From Anaeramoeba ignava (Eukaryota > Metamonada > Anaeramoebidae): a stretch of DNA of 64,000 nucleotides. Below the pieces are notes generated by a model. It saw only the letters and a program-made list of their open reading frames with translations. It ran no database searches and was not told the origin of the DNA. The position numbers were made by a program, and so were the translations under genes. The stretch covers positions 372,001-436,000 of the forward strand of contig JAPDFW010000057.1 in the NCBI GenBank assembly GCA_028826165.1, given 5' to 3'. Of this stretch, positions 11,301-23,078 are shown one piece after another (positions within the stretch are counted from its first letter, which is position 1; each line of letters starts with the position of its first letter).

Positions 11301-11889
11301 TTGGAATTTACATCCTTCTTTTCCCGAAATTTTCACAGAAATTTCACAAATCATTTCCCTTTCAAAATTATCAATTTTAAATGAAAAAAAAAGCAAAAAA
11401 AAGAAAAGCAAAAAAAAGAAAAGTGAAAATTCTTTACAATTTATTTATTCATCTTTATTAAAGAAAATGAACAATCAAATTGAACAAAAATCAATTACAA
11501 GATCTAAATTACAAATTTATAACCGAAAACCTGCAATGATTAAATCTCTAAATCCAAAATTTAATATAACGTAATTAAAAAAAAAAAGTGGAACAAAAAA
11601 AAATTGAGAATTTTAATCAAAAAAAAAATATTTTCTTTTTTTTTCATTTTTAATTAGATTTTCATTATCAAAACCAAAAAGACTTGAAGCTTTGAAAAAA
11701 AAAGTACAAACAGAAACTCGAGGAGCAATTCGAGAATTAAGAAAAGATACAGCATTTTTAGCTTATGAAAAAGAAAAGAATAAACAAATTGAAAAAGAAG
11801 AAAGAAATCAAAAAACGAAAGAAATTTTTTCAGATTTACAACAACAACAACATCAATGGAAACAATTTTTAACTACAAAAAGAAAATAA
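8363..11889 (+). CDS. NOP14: NOP14, small-subunit processome nucleolar protein
   Basis: Six exons, all phases consistent: 8363-8545, 8675-9100, 9660-9917, 10012-10872, 11023-11570, 11658-11889, giving 835 residues (human and yeast forms are 857 and 810). Family landmarks in order: NPFNFRQKKQKFEIIGTK near residue 29, KSNVFIDKRIGE near 75, KKNIYNLDD, HFGRG and KSRKEVLHEII, a charged linker with EEEITKEKKEK, PVTDFRHPVITP in the middle of the Nop14 domain, and the C-terminal GAIRELRKDTAFLA. NOP14 acts in the nucleolus in the 90S pre-ribosome and is needed for 18S rRNA maturation. Acidic and Asn/Glu stretches near 310-350 are local expansions. The second intron is simple-sequence DNA. Confidence 0.93.
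9101..9659 (+). repeat. NOP14 intron 2, (AAAATT)n hexamer array
   Basis: Donor GTATAT, acceptor TTAAG. The body is (TTAAAA)n broken by AAATTCATTTTGAAATT-type units and by AAATCGGATAAAAAATTCAT near 9525, 9596 and 9632. It reads open in several frames as KLKLKL or NFNFNF, which is an artefact of the hexamer. Confidence 0.88.
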
Positions 11890-11985
11890 ATCAATAAAAT
11901 AAAATAAATCAATAAACAAATCAATAAATAAAATAAATCCTTTTGAAATTTATTGTTTTCCAATAAAATATTAAATTAAATTAAA

Positions 11986-14900
11986 TTAAATTAAATTTTG
12001 TTTTCGATAAAGATAATCTAATTGAGGATAAAATTCATAATCAACTGGAAAATGTATATCTAACCATCCTTCAATTTTAATTGATTTAAAATCAATCATT
12101 AATTCAATTTTTTCTTCTGAATTTGAATTTGAATTTGATTTTGAATTTTTTGAATTTGAATTTGATTTTGAATTTGATTTTGAATTTAATTTTAGATTTG
12201 AATGTGATTTTGGTTTTGATTTTAATTTAATTTGTATTTGTTTTTTTTCTTGAATTGATGATTGTGTTTTTGTTCTTGATCTTGTTGTTAATTTTCTACT
12301 TCTTTTTGGTTTTGAATTAAATTTTTCAATTTCCTTTTCAGAAATTTTTTCATTAACAAATCTAATTTTAATTTTAAATTCAAACAAAATCATTAAATTA
12401 TTAAATTTTTAAATCATTAAATTTTTAAATTTTACTCATCAGTTGAAAAATTAATTAATAATTGCTTTATTATTTTTGAATTAAGATTTGGAAAAGTTGA
12501 TTTATAATTTCGAGAATCTGAACTTTCAAGAAATTTCCGATTTAAAATTAGTAAATTAAGAGATTCTTTGATCATATTTAAATTTGGTCTTTAAAAGGAA
12601 AAGTAAATAATTTTTTAAATTTTGATTTTAATTTTGATTTTGATTTTAATTTTAATTTTAATTTTGATTTTGATTTTTATTTTGATTTTTAATTTTAATT
12701 TTAATTTTAATTTTAATTTTGAATTTGATTTTGATTTTAATTTTAATTTAAATTTTAATTTTGATTTTAATTTTTGATTTTAATTTGATTTTGATTTTAA
12801 ATTTTAATTTTGATTTTAATTTTAATTTTAATTTTAATTTTGATTTTAATAATTACCTTGATTTTTCAAAATGAAAATTTTTAAACCATTGATCTAATTC
12901 TTGAATCATCATTTTACTTTGCAAAGCATTTCCAAAAGTACAAAGATCTTTATTATTCATTAATTCATTTGTTAAAAATTTACTTATTAAATAAGAAATT
13001 TTTTGGAAGAAAGAATGAATCAAAGAAGAAGGAATTTTATGGAATTGAAGAATTGAATAATTTCTATATAAAATTTGAGTAACATCATTTGGAGAGAAAA
13101 ATTCCTGATCAAGAAGTCTTGATTTTGAAGGCATTTCACTTCTTCTTCTTGTGATTGAAAAGGAAATTTCTGGTCCGAAATCAAGAACATGAATTTGTTG
13201 CAGAAAAGCTTTTGATAATAAAGGTTTGATTTCGGAAAAAAAATACTCAACAATGTATTTTGAAGCTGATTGAAAAAATTCCTTGATTTTTGTTAGTAAA
13301 TTTTGGTTCGGTTTTTTGATGTTTTGAGTAATAAATGCTTGAAGATAAATATGATTGTTCAAAATCCAAAGTAAATCATCAATACTGTTTTTTTTCACAC
13401 CCAAAAGAAGTAAAGAAGAATCGGAAAAAAAGGTGAATATTTTCATTTTGGATTTGTTTTCTAATATCTTCTCATGCTGGAAAAATTTGAATATTAAACA
13501 AGCGCTGAGCGGAATATGATTTTGTAAATATATTTTGTCTCCAAAATAAAATAATCTCTCAATTAGCCATCTTGCTTGATATTCAATTTCGTTTTCTGAG
13601 TGTTTTTTTGTGATGATTTTCTTTGGTTTGTTTTCTGATTCTATTCTCGTTGATTTTCCTTGAGGAATAAATATTTTTGCTTTTTTGGGAATCATAAAAG
13701 ATACTCTTTTTTTTGGTTTTGTTTTAATCATCACTTTTTCATCACTTTTCCCATGATTTTCATTGTTTTCATTGTTTTCATTCTTTGTTTGCATGAATTT
13801 TGTTGATAATGCTCTTCTTTTGGGAAATTTTTTAGGACTTTGAATTTTTTCTACATTTATATCATCTTGAGTGATTTGTTTTAAATTTATACTTAAATTT
13901 GGATCTGATTTTGGTGATTTTTTCTCAACCGTTTCTGCTTCTTTAGATTTTGTTAGTTTTTTATTTTTTTCTTCATCCTTTTCTTTTTCTTCATCTTTTT
14001 CTTTATTATTTAATTGATTTTGAAGGAATATTTTTTCTTGATAAGAAATTTCAAGTAAATCACGCAATTCTTGGATTTCATTTTCCAATTTTTCTTTTGA
14101 AGTATTTAAACTTTCCAAATTATTTTTTAATTTTTGGAATTCATTGAAATTGATTGAAATTTTTTCCATTCCAATTTTTTGATTTTCTAATTGATTTTCT
14201 AATTGATTTTCTAAATTATTTTCTAAATTATTTTCTAATTGATTTTCTAATTGATTTTCATTTTCATTTTCTAAATTATTTTCTAAATCATTTTCTAAAT
14301 TATTTTCTAAATGATTTTCATCTTCATTTTCATCTTCATTTTCATATTCAGATTCATATTCAGATTCATCTCCATTAAAAAATAATCGATCTTCAAGTTT
14401 TTTTTTATCAATTAATAAATCTTCAACTGTTTTTGTTAACTTATCATTTTCTTCTTTTAATTCATTTAAAAGATCCAAATTCATATTTGAATTCTAAATT
14501 GAAGAAAAAAAGTTTTAAATTTTAAATAAATAAATTCTTTTTAATTTGATTTGATTTTGATTTTTGTTTACTAATTGTTTTAATTCTTCAATTTGTTTCT
14601 TAAGTTGAATATTTTCAATTTGATAATCAACATTTGTAGAATATTTTTCTAAATTTTTTTTAAGTACAAGATCTTGTTCTTTTAAAAATTCATTTGAATC
14701 AGTTAAATTTTCATCTTTTTCAGATATTTTTCTTTGAAGTGAATTTATTTTTAAATCACGAATACTAATCATTAAATTAAGTGACTATTTTATTAAGAAA
14801 AATTAAATTTGAAATGAATTTAATTTTAATTTGAAAATATTTTGGATTTAATACTTGAATAACTTCTTCTTTTTTTCTAAATAATTTTCGAATTTTATCA

Positions 14901-17226
14901 ATAAAATTATGTTCTTCTTGAAGTTTTGTTTCTAATTCAGAATTACGTTTCATTTGTTGAGAAAATAATTCTTCTAATTCTTTAATTCTTTTTTTTTGTT
15001 CTTCAATAATTTTGTTAAGTTCTTGTGAATTTTTATCTTGAGGAATTGTTTCTGTATATGAAGAGTTTTGATATTCTTTCATAATTTTAATTTTGATTTT
15101 AATTTTAATTTTTGATTTAAATATTTAATTTTGATTTAATTTTAATATTTGATTTAATTTTGATTTGATTTTAATATTTGATTTTATTTTGATTTAAATA
15201 TTTGATTTAAATATTTGATTTAAATTAAATATTGATTTAATTTTGATTTAATTTTGATTTTAATATTGATTTTGATATTGATTTTGATATTGATTTAATT
15301 TTGATTTTGATTTGGATTTAATTTAAAATATTTGATTTAAATATTTGATTTAATTTTGATTTTAATTTAAATATTTGATTTTAATATTTGATTTAATTTT
15401 GATTTTAATTTAAATATTTGATTTAAATATTTGATTTAATTTTGATTTTAATTTAAATATTTGATTTTAATATTTGATTTTAATATTTGATTTCAAAAAA
15501 TATACTCGCAAGTTGTAATCTTAATCTTTTAATTTCTCTTTTTAATTCAGCAACAGATCCAGTTGTAGATTCATTAATCATAGATTTATTCTTAATTTGT
15601 TTAGCTCTTTCAGCAAAAGTAAGAGTAGAATAAGTTTCACCAAAAGATCTTTTTGAAGCAGAAACATTACAAATGATCCAAGTTTTATTATTCCCACCAA
15701 GAGAATCCTTGAGAAAAAAAGTTAACTTTGAATCACGATAAGGAACATGTCTTTTTTTTCCATTACAAACTTCTACAAGAGCAGCAATAACATTACCCAA
15801 AGCAGACAAAGAGCGATTAATCTTACCAGCTTCCTTAAGCCTCACTCCAGTAGTCTTAGTGAGTTTTTGTCTTTCAGAACCGGCAAGATCAACGAGATTT
15901 AATCGCGAAGTTCTTGTGCGAATTATTCCGTTAATTGTCACTTCTTTTCGCTCCAAAACCATCACAAAACAACTGTGTGATCTGGAGCTATCGGGATTAA
16001 GACTTGTGGCGCCAACAACGCGGTTCGCCGAGCCAAGTTCAATAACTTCGAAAATTTGTTCTGGACTTGTTACAATGATTTCTTGCACTCCATCAACATA
16101 TGTTCCTCCTAAAATATCTTCCTTGATTTGTAAATGATGCGAAGTAGGGTTAATCAAATCGGAAATGATTTCGTTGTATATCTGCAAATAATAGCACTTT
16201 AAAACAAAACTCAATTCGGCTTTTTTTGTGTCTTCATTTTGAGAAAATTTTTCTTTTTCGTTTTTAATCAAGGAAAAAATGAATGAAACCATCCTTGGAA
16301 TTAACCCTCTAGACTTCACCATATCGCGGTCTCGAGACAGTAAATCAATCCCAGGCGGTCCTGTCATCGTGTATGTCTTACCCGAGGCGGTTTGTCCATA
16401 CGCGAATATTGTTCCGTGATAACCTTGAACAAATGACTCACAAATTGATTTTCCTGTTTTATTAAATACTTCTTCTTGTGTTGTTTCTGGTCCTCCGATA
16501 AAGTCAAATCTGAAATACTTCGGTGGTGTGCTTGATAATGTTATGCTTCCTCTTTCCTTTTCCATACTCAGACAACTTTCTTCATTGTTGTCTTCTTCCC
16601 CAATTTTTAATGGTCTAATTCTTAAGAAAATTTGAATGTTATTTTTTGTTGATATTTTTGTTGGTGTTTTTTCTTTTGGTTCATTTGATTCTTTTTCTGT
16701 GATTATTTCTTCTACTTTTGGAGATCTTATATACATTTTTTTTAATATTTTTAATTTTAATTTTGATTTTAATTTTGAATTTTAATATTAATTTTAATTT
16801 TAATTTTAATTTTGATTTTAATTTTAATTTTAATTTTAATTTTGAATTTTAATATTGATTTTAATTTTGAATTTTAATTTTAATTTTAATTTTAATTTTA
16901 ATTTTAATTTTGATTTTGATTTTGATTTTAATTTTAATTTTAATTTTGATTTTAATTTTAATTTCAATTTTAATTTGAATTTTAAATTTAATTTTGATTT
17001 TAATTTTAATTTTAATTTTAATTTCAATTTTAATTTTAATTTTAATTTTAATTTTAATTTTGATTTTAATTTTAATTTTAAATTTAATATTGATTTTAAT
17101 TTTTAATTTCAAAATGAATTTTAAATTTAATTTTAATTTTAATATTGATTTTGAATTTAATTTTAATTTTGATTACGCAAGATTTGGCATCGTTAATCCT
17201 CTTTTCATTTTTCTTAGATGAGTCAT
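11986..17226 (-). CDS. Kinesin motor fused to a dilute (DIL) cargo-binding domain
   Basis: Seven exons (transcript order): 17226-17177, 16725-15506, 15075-14855, 14784-14572, 14493-12857, 12588-12436, 12361-11986; every junction is GT-AG with matching phase, giving 1289 residues. Residues ~45-400 are a kinesin motor: GQTASGKT at 127-134, switch I NPDSSRSHS at 260-268, switch II DLAGSE at 296-301, then YRDSKLT and FAERAKQIKNK. It most resembles the kinesin-12/KIF15 group. Residues ~400-740 are coiled coil with an Asn/Leu/Glu repeat at ~630-673. From ~869 the sequence follows the DIL domain that ends myosin V: ARWLIERLFYFG, a helical core, DLCTFGNALQSKMMIQELDQW, then LLINFSTDEFVNEKISEKEIE. DIL domains bind cargo adaptors, so a microtubule transporter with myosin-V-style cargo capture is inferred. 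In-phase splicing argues against two adjacent genes. Confidence 0.85.
12589..12856 (-). repeat. Kinesin-DIL intron 5, TTTTAA/TTTTGA repeats
   Basis: Intron between exons 5 and 6. The plus strand reads (ATTTTAATTTTGATTTT)n, so the sense strand is A-rich. No gene content. Confidence 0.85.
15076..15505 (-). repeat. Kinesin-DIL intron 2, TTTGATTTAAATAT repeats
   Basis: Intron separating the motor exon from the first coiled-coil exon. It consists of degenerate TTTGATTTAAATAT and TTTTGATTTTAAT units. Confidence 0.85.
16726..17176 (-). repeat. Kinesin-DIL intron 1, (TTTTAA)n hexamer array
   Basis: Intron between the 50-nt first exon and the motor exon. The plus strand is nearly pure (ATTTTA)n with scattered ATTTTG and ATTTCA variants. 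Confidence 0.87.
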
Positions 17227-17254
17227 CTTAAAAATATATATAAATTTAAATATA

Positions 17255-17291
17255 GAAATGAAAATGAAAAAAAAATGAAAAAAATGAAAAA
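17255..17291 (-). promoter_or_regulatory. Repeated TTTTTCA element before kinesin-DIL
   Basis: On the minus strand this reads TTTTTCATTTTTTTCA then TTTTTTTTTCATTTTCATTTC, 30-65 nt before the ATG at 17226. Confidence 0.4.
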
Positions 17292-17305
17292 TTTTTTTTT
17301 CCATT

Positions 17306-17851
17306 TTATTTTTTCCCAATTTTCTCAATCATTTTTTTCCAAAAATTCAAAATAAAATCTTCTTTAAATTCATAATCAATTACATGAAGAAATAAACGGA
17401 AAATTAAAGCAAAAACAAAAATTTTAAAAATTAAAACAATAAGTTTAAAAACTGGAGAAAATAATTTTTTAACTTTTGAAACTGGTTTAATTTTTAAAAA
17501 CAATTCTTCAGATTCTAATTGTTTTTTCTGTTTTTCCAATTCAAAAATTTGAGAATTTAATTTTTTAATAATTTTTTGATTTCCTTCAATATTTTGTTGT
17601 AAATTTTGAATTTCTTCTTGATAATTTTTAACTTGTTGTGATAATTTTTTTGCAAAATTCGCATCAAAAACAAATTCTTGTAAAATTTTTGTTAAATCTT
17701 GATAACAAATTCTAAATAATAAAAATTAAATTAAAATTTTTATTTTTTTTTTTTTATTTTTATATTTTTACTTTGAATCAGTTTGTATTTTATCTAAATC
17801 TTCTTTAAAACTTTTAAGTTCTTTTATCATTTCTGGAAGTGCATTTTCCAT
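17306..17851 (-). CDS. Small coiled-coil protein with C-terminal membrane segment
   Basis: Two exons, 17851-17772 and 17711-17306, spliced in phase 2, give 161 residues. After a short N-terminal helix, residues ~50-105 form a coiled coil rich in Gln, Glu and Lys (LSQQVKNYQEEIQNLQQN). A hydrophobic stretch around 117-140 (FKLIVLIFKIFVFALIF) forms one membrane helix close to the basic C-terminus. This looks like a tail-anchored ER or vesicle protein; no family was recognised. It is divergent with the ankyrin gene at 17961. Confidence 0.68.
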
Positions 17852-17960
17852 TTTTTATATATTTTTTAAAAAAAAGAAATACAAAAAAAATAAAAAAATG
17901 AAATTTAAAATTTATTTTTTTAACGAAATTTTTTTCATTTTTTTTCTTTTTATTAAAATT
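17852..17960. promoter_or_regulatory. Bidirectional promoter region
   Basis: The 109-bp gap between divergent starts holds one T-rich element per direction: TTTCATTTTTTTATTTTTTTT on the minus strand (about 17881-17901) and TTTTTTTCATTTTTTTTC on the plus strand (about 17930-17947). Confidence 0.45.
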
Positions 17961-18783
17961 ATGTCAGAAAATTTTGAAACAATTTTTGAATTTTGTTTAA
18001 AAAATGATTTAAAATCAATTGAAAATTTTATTTCAAAAGGAGGTTCAATAAATATACAAGATAAAGTTAGAAAAAAAATTAAATTAAAAAAATTAAAAAT
18101 AAAAAATTAAATTCAATAAAATTTAGTTTGTAATTTTAATTTAAAAAAAAAACAAAAGAATTTAAATTAAAAATCAAAACAAAAAAAAAACAGGGAAATA
18201 CTCTTTTACATATTTCTTCTCAAAATGGATTTATTGATATTGTTAAATTTCTTATTAATCATCAAGCAGATCTTTCAATAAGAAATAATGTAAATGATTT
18301 ATAATTATTTCTTATTAGCAAAAATGGATATAATAATTAAGAAATTTTTCTATTTTTCAAAAAAAAAAAGGAAGTAAAAATTTTTATCAATTTAAAATAA
18401 AGAAAATAATAAAATTATTATTATAATAATTTAGGGACAAACTGTTATAGATATTGCAAAAAAATTTAATCAAAAAGAAATATTAAAAGAACTTCTTAAT
18501 AAAACACTTTCAAATAATTTAAAAAAATAATAATAAAAAATTATTAATTACTCCTTCTATTCCTGATAGAAAAACTGATTGGTCAATTCATTTAATTGAT
18601 GTTTTTGATGATTTTAGATCAAAAGATGAAACAAAACAAATCAAAAAGAATACTTTAATTAATTTGGTTTGTTTTTCTTCAATTTGTTTAATTTGTGAAA
18701 CATTTTATTTTCTAAATAAAAATTAAAAAATAAAAATTAAAAAGAAAGAAAAAAGAACTTTATTAATTGAATTTCTAAAATGA
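17961..18783 (+). CDS. Short ankyrin-repeat protein, frame broken near 18521
   Basis: Exons 17961-18065, 18194-18289 and 18435 onward join in phase 0 and encode three ankyrin units (SIENFISKGGSINIQDK, GNTLLHISSQNGFIDIVKF, GQTVIDIAKKFNQKEILKEL). As written the frame stops at 18528-18530, giving 98 residues. One fewer A in the 7-A run at 18521-18527 opens it onward: LLITPSIPDRKTDWSIHLID and on to 18666, then a possible exon 18745-18783 ending in TGA. The extension reads as real protein (few stops, plausible splice sites) but has no recognised domain. Either a homopolymer error or a recent truncation; the 98-residue version is the literal reading. Confidence 0.6.
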
Positions 18784-19778
18784 ATTGATTTAAAAGAATT
18801 TAATCATAAAAACTGTTTTGGAAATGAAAAAAAAAGAGATGAAAAATTTGAGGAAATAAAAGGTTGAATTTAAAAAGATTGAATTAGAAAAATTTTGATA
18901 AAGATTTCTTATGGATTTTAGTTTTTAAGAGGGAATAATTTAGTAATAACACCAACAGCAATAGTTTTTCCTAATTTTTCAATGAAATCAAAAAGAAGAT
19001 TTTTTAAATTAAATTAAATTAAATTGATTTTGAAATGATAAAATTAATTTATACCTTCATCTCGCAACATAAAACGACCAAATTGAGGGAAAGATTTATA
19101 TGTTTCAACAGAAATAGGATTTGGAAGAAATAATCTAACAACAGCAGAATCACCAGTTCGAATAAATTGAGGTTTTTTTTGAATCACTTTTTGGGTTTTT
19201 TTATCAACAGTTGCCAATAATTTTCCAAATGCGCATTCGATTACAAGAGAATGAATGTGCATTACGCATTTATATCCTGGTGATATAATTGATTTATGAT
19301 CAAGAATAATTGTTTGTGCAAGGAATGATTGTGCAACTGATACTGGATTTTCATAATCACAAATAACAAATCCAACTGAAATATCTTCTTCATTTACTCC
19401 TCTAAGTCTCATTTTAACATTATCTCCTGGTTCAGCTTTATGAATTCTTGTTGATTCAATTGAAATTGTTAAAATTTCAACTGGAATCTTTTAATTTTAA
19501 AATGAATTTTAATTAAATTTTAATTTTAAAATGAATTTTAATTTTAATTTTAAAATGAATTTTAATTTTAATTTTAATTTTAAAATAATTTCTATACTTT
19601 GGGAGGCATTAAAAGTAAAATATCTCCTTTAGAAACAGTTCCTGATTCAATTTTACCATGAATTACTGTTCCTTTTTCTCTATATCTATCAATAATTGAC
19701 ATACGAAATGGAAGTTGAAAAAGTTGTTCTGGAGGTTGAATTTGATCAATATATTCTAAAAGAGTAGGTCCAGTATAC

Positions 19779-20873
19779 CTTTTAAAATAAATATTAAATT
19801 ATTAAAATAAATATTTAAAATAAAATATTAAAATAAATATTAAATTAAATATTAAAATAAATATTTAAATAAATATTAAAATAAATATTAAAATAAAAAA
19901 ATAAAATATTAAAATTAAAATAAATATTAAAATAAATATTAAAATAAATATTAAAATAAATATTAAAAATTAAATATTAAAATAAATATTAAATTAAATA
20001 TTAAAATAAATATTAAAATAAATATTAAAATAAATATTAAATTAAATATTAAAATAAATATTAAAAATAAATATTGAAATGAATATTAAAATAAATATAT
20101 TAAAAAATATTAAAATAAATATTAAAATAAATATTAAAAATAAATATTAAAAATAAATATTAAAAATAAATATTAAAAATAAATATTAAAATAAATTAAA
20201 TATTAAAATAAATATTAAAATAAAATTAAATAAAAATAAATATTAAAAAAAATTAAAATATTAAAATAAATATGGAAAAAATAAAAAAAATTAAAAAAAA
20301 AAATAAATATTAAAAAAATTAAAAATAAAATTAAAATAAATATTAAAATAAATATTTAAATATTAAAAATAAAAATAAATATTAAAATAAATATTAAAAT
20401 AAATATTAAATATAAAAATAAATATTAAAATAAATATTATTAAAATTAAAAAAATAAAATAAAAATAAATATTAAAAATAAATATTAAAATAAATATTAA
20501 AAATAAATTAAAAAAAATATTAAAATAAATATTAAAATAAAATAAAATAAATAAAAATAAATATTAAAATAAATATAAAATTAAAATAAAAAATATTAAA
20601 ATAAATATTAAAAATAAATATTTAAATAAAATAAAATAAATATTAAAAATAAATATTAAATTATTAAAATATTCAAATAAAATTAAAATAAATATTAAAA
20701 TAAAATAAAATAAATATTGAAATAAATATTAAAATAAATATTAAATTAAATATTAAATTAAATATTAAAATAAATATTAAAATAAATATTAAAATAAATA
20801 TTAAAATAAATATTAAAATAAATATTAAAATAAATATTAAAATAAATATTAAAATAAATATTAAAATAAATAC
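19779..20873 (-). repeat. eRF3 intron 4, AAATAAATATTA array
   Basis: About 1.1 kb of degenerate 12-bp units AAATAAATATTA on the plus strand. The sense strand is therefore T-rich, opposite to most introns of the window. No coding content seen. Confidence 0.88.
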
Positions 20874-21204
20874 CAAGTGCAAAAACCTTCTGGAAAACGA
20901 TCCTTAATATTATATCCTTTAATTCCAGAAACTGGAAGAAAATGTACACTTGTTTTTGCATATCCAACTTGTTTTAAAAAAGGAGTTAATTTTGATAAAC
21001 ATTCATTGTATCTTTTTTCACTGAATTTAACAGTTGGTTCATCCATTTTATTTATAGCTACAATAATTCTTTTAACTCCTGCAGTTTTTACTAAAAGTGC
21101 ATGTTCTCTTGTTTGTCCTCCTTTTTCAAAACCTGTTTCAAATTCTCCTTTTCTTGCAGAAATAACTAAAACAGCAATATCAGCTTGAGAAGCTCCTCCA
21201 ATCA

Positions 21205-22452
21205 CTAATAAATAAATATAAATAAATATATTTTTGATTTTAAATATATTTTGAATTTAAATATTTTTGAATTTAAATATTTTTGATTTTTATATTTTGA
21301 ATATATTTTTTTTGAATTTGAATAAAATTTTGAATTTAAATAATTTGGAATTTAAAAAAATTTAAATAATAGAATTTAAATATTTTTGAATTTTATATTT
21401 TTGAATTTATATATATTTTTGAATTTAAATATTTTTGAATTTAAATAATTTTTGGAATTTAAAAATAATTTGAATGGAATTTAAATATAATTTTGAATTT
21501 AAATATATTTTTGATTTTTAAATATTTTCGATTTTATTTTTGATTTTAAATATTTTTGGAATTTCGATTTTAAATATTTGGAATTTTTAAATATTTGGAA
21601 TTTAAAATATATTTGAATATAATTTTAAATATATTTAAATATATTTTGAATTTAAATATATTTTTGAATTTAAATATATTTTGAATTTAAAATAATTTGG
21701 AATTTAAATATTTTTGAATTTAAATATTTTTGAATTTAATTTATATTTTTGGAATTTAAATATATTTGGAATTTAAATATTTTGGAATTTGAATATATTT
21801 GGAATTTAAATAAATATATTTGAATTTAAATATATAATTTTTGATTTAAAAATATATTTGGAAATTTTAAATATTTTTGGAATTTAAATATTTTTAATTT
21901 TAAATATATTTTGATTTTAAATATTTGGAATTTAAATATATTTTGAATTTAAATATATTTTTTGAATTTGAATAATTTGGAATTTAAATATAATTTTTAG
22001 TTTTTAAATATATTTTTGGATTTAAATATATTTTTGATTTTAAATATATTTTTGAATTTAAATATATTTTTGAATTTTAAATATTTTCGATTTTAAATAT
22101 AATTTGAATTTAAATAAATATATTTGGAATTTAAATATATTTTGATTTAAATATTTGGAATTTAAATATTTTTGATTTAAATATTTGAAATTTAAATATA
22201 TTTTGAATTTAAATATATTTTGATTTAAATATATTTTGAATTTGAATATATTTTTGGAATTTAAATATTTTTCGATTTTAAATATAATTTGAATTTAAAT
22301 AAATATATTTGGAATTTAAATATATTTTTGATTTTAAATATATTTTTGGAAATTTAAATATATTTTGATTTAAATATTTGGAATTTAAATATAATTTGGA
22401 ATTTAAATATATTTTCTGGTTGTATAATGTTAATTAATATAATATAAAGTAC
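21205..22452 (-). repeat. eRF3 intron 3, TTTAAATATATTTTTGAA array
   Basis: About 1.25 kb of irregular units built on GAATTTAAATATATTTTT and GAATTTAAATATTTTT. No coding content seen. Confidence 0.87.
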
Positions 22453-22781
22453 TATGAGGAACAAATGCTTTATGTCCTGGAGCATCAAGAATAGTAACTT
22501 TTTTATGTTCAGTTTCAAAATATCCAGTTCCAACTTCTTCAGTTTTTCCCTTTAGAAAAAATAAATTTTTTATATTAAAAATAAATTTATCATCAAAAAT
22601 AAATCTGATTTACTTATTCTCTTTTCAATTTTATATTTTGATTTAAATCAAAATCAAAAAGCCCAATTTTTCGATTTTTGTTTTGCTTCATGTTCATTTT
22701 CTCAAGGACTCTTTTGATAATCTACCAGTTGAATTTACATAATTTGACTGGTTGTATAACCAATTGTACTTTTTCCAGCAT

Positions 22782-23078
22782 CTAATTGGAAATAATTTTA
22801 ATTTTAATTTTAATTAATTTTAATTTTAATTTTAATTCTAATTTTGAATTTAATTTTAATTTTAATTTTAATTTTAATTAATTTTAATTTTAATTAATTT
22901 TAATTTTAATTTTAATTTTAATTTTAATTTTAATTTTAATTTTAATTTTAATTTTAATTTTGGTTTTAATTTTAATTTTAATTTTAATTTTGATTTTGAT
23001 TTTGATTTTAATTTTAATTTTAATTTTAATTTTAATTGGAAATTTGAAAAGGATGTTAAAAGGAGCTTTAAAACTTAC
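22782..23078 (-). repeat. eRF3 intron 1, (TTTTAA)n array
   Basis: Intron between the N-terminal exon and the P-loop exon. It is mostly (TTTTAA)n on the plus strand. Confidence 0.85.

Noticed and set aside
11986-14493. A separate DIL-domain gene independent of the kinesin
   Set aside because: The ATG at 14484 is inside a frame open from a good acceptor at 14494, the coiled coil continues across the junctions, and there is no TCATTTTT promoter element upstream of it. Transcript data are still needed.
15859-16137. Plus-strand open frame opposite the kinesin motor
   Set aside because: It is antisense to the conserved motor exon and shows no similarity of its own.
18781-18783. Reassigned TGA codon read as an amino acid
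   Set aside because: TGA acts as a normal stop in the partial gene at 63834, and no internal TGA is needed in any conserved gene here.
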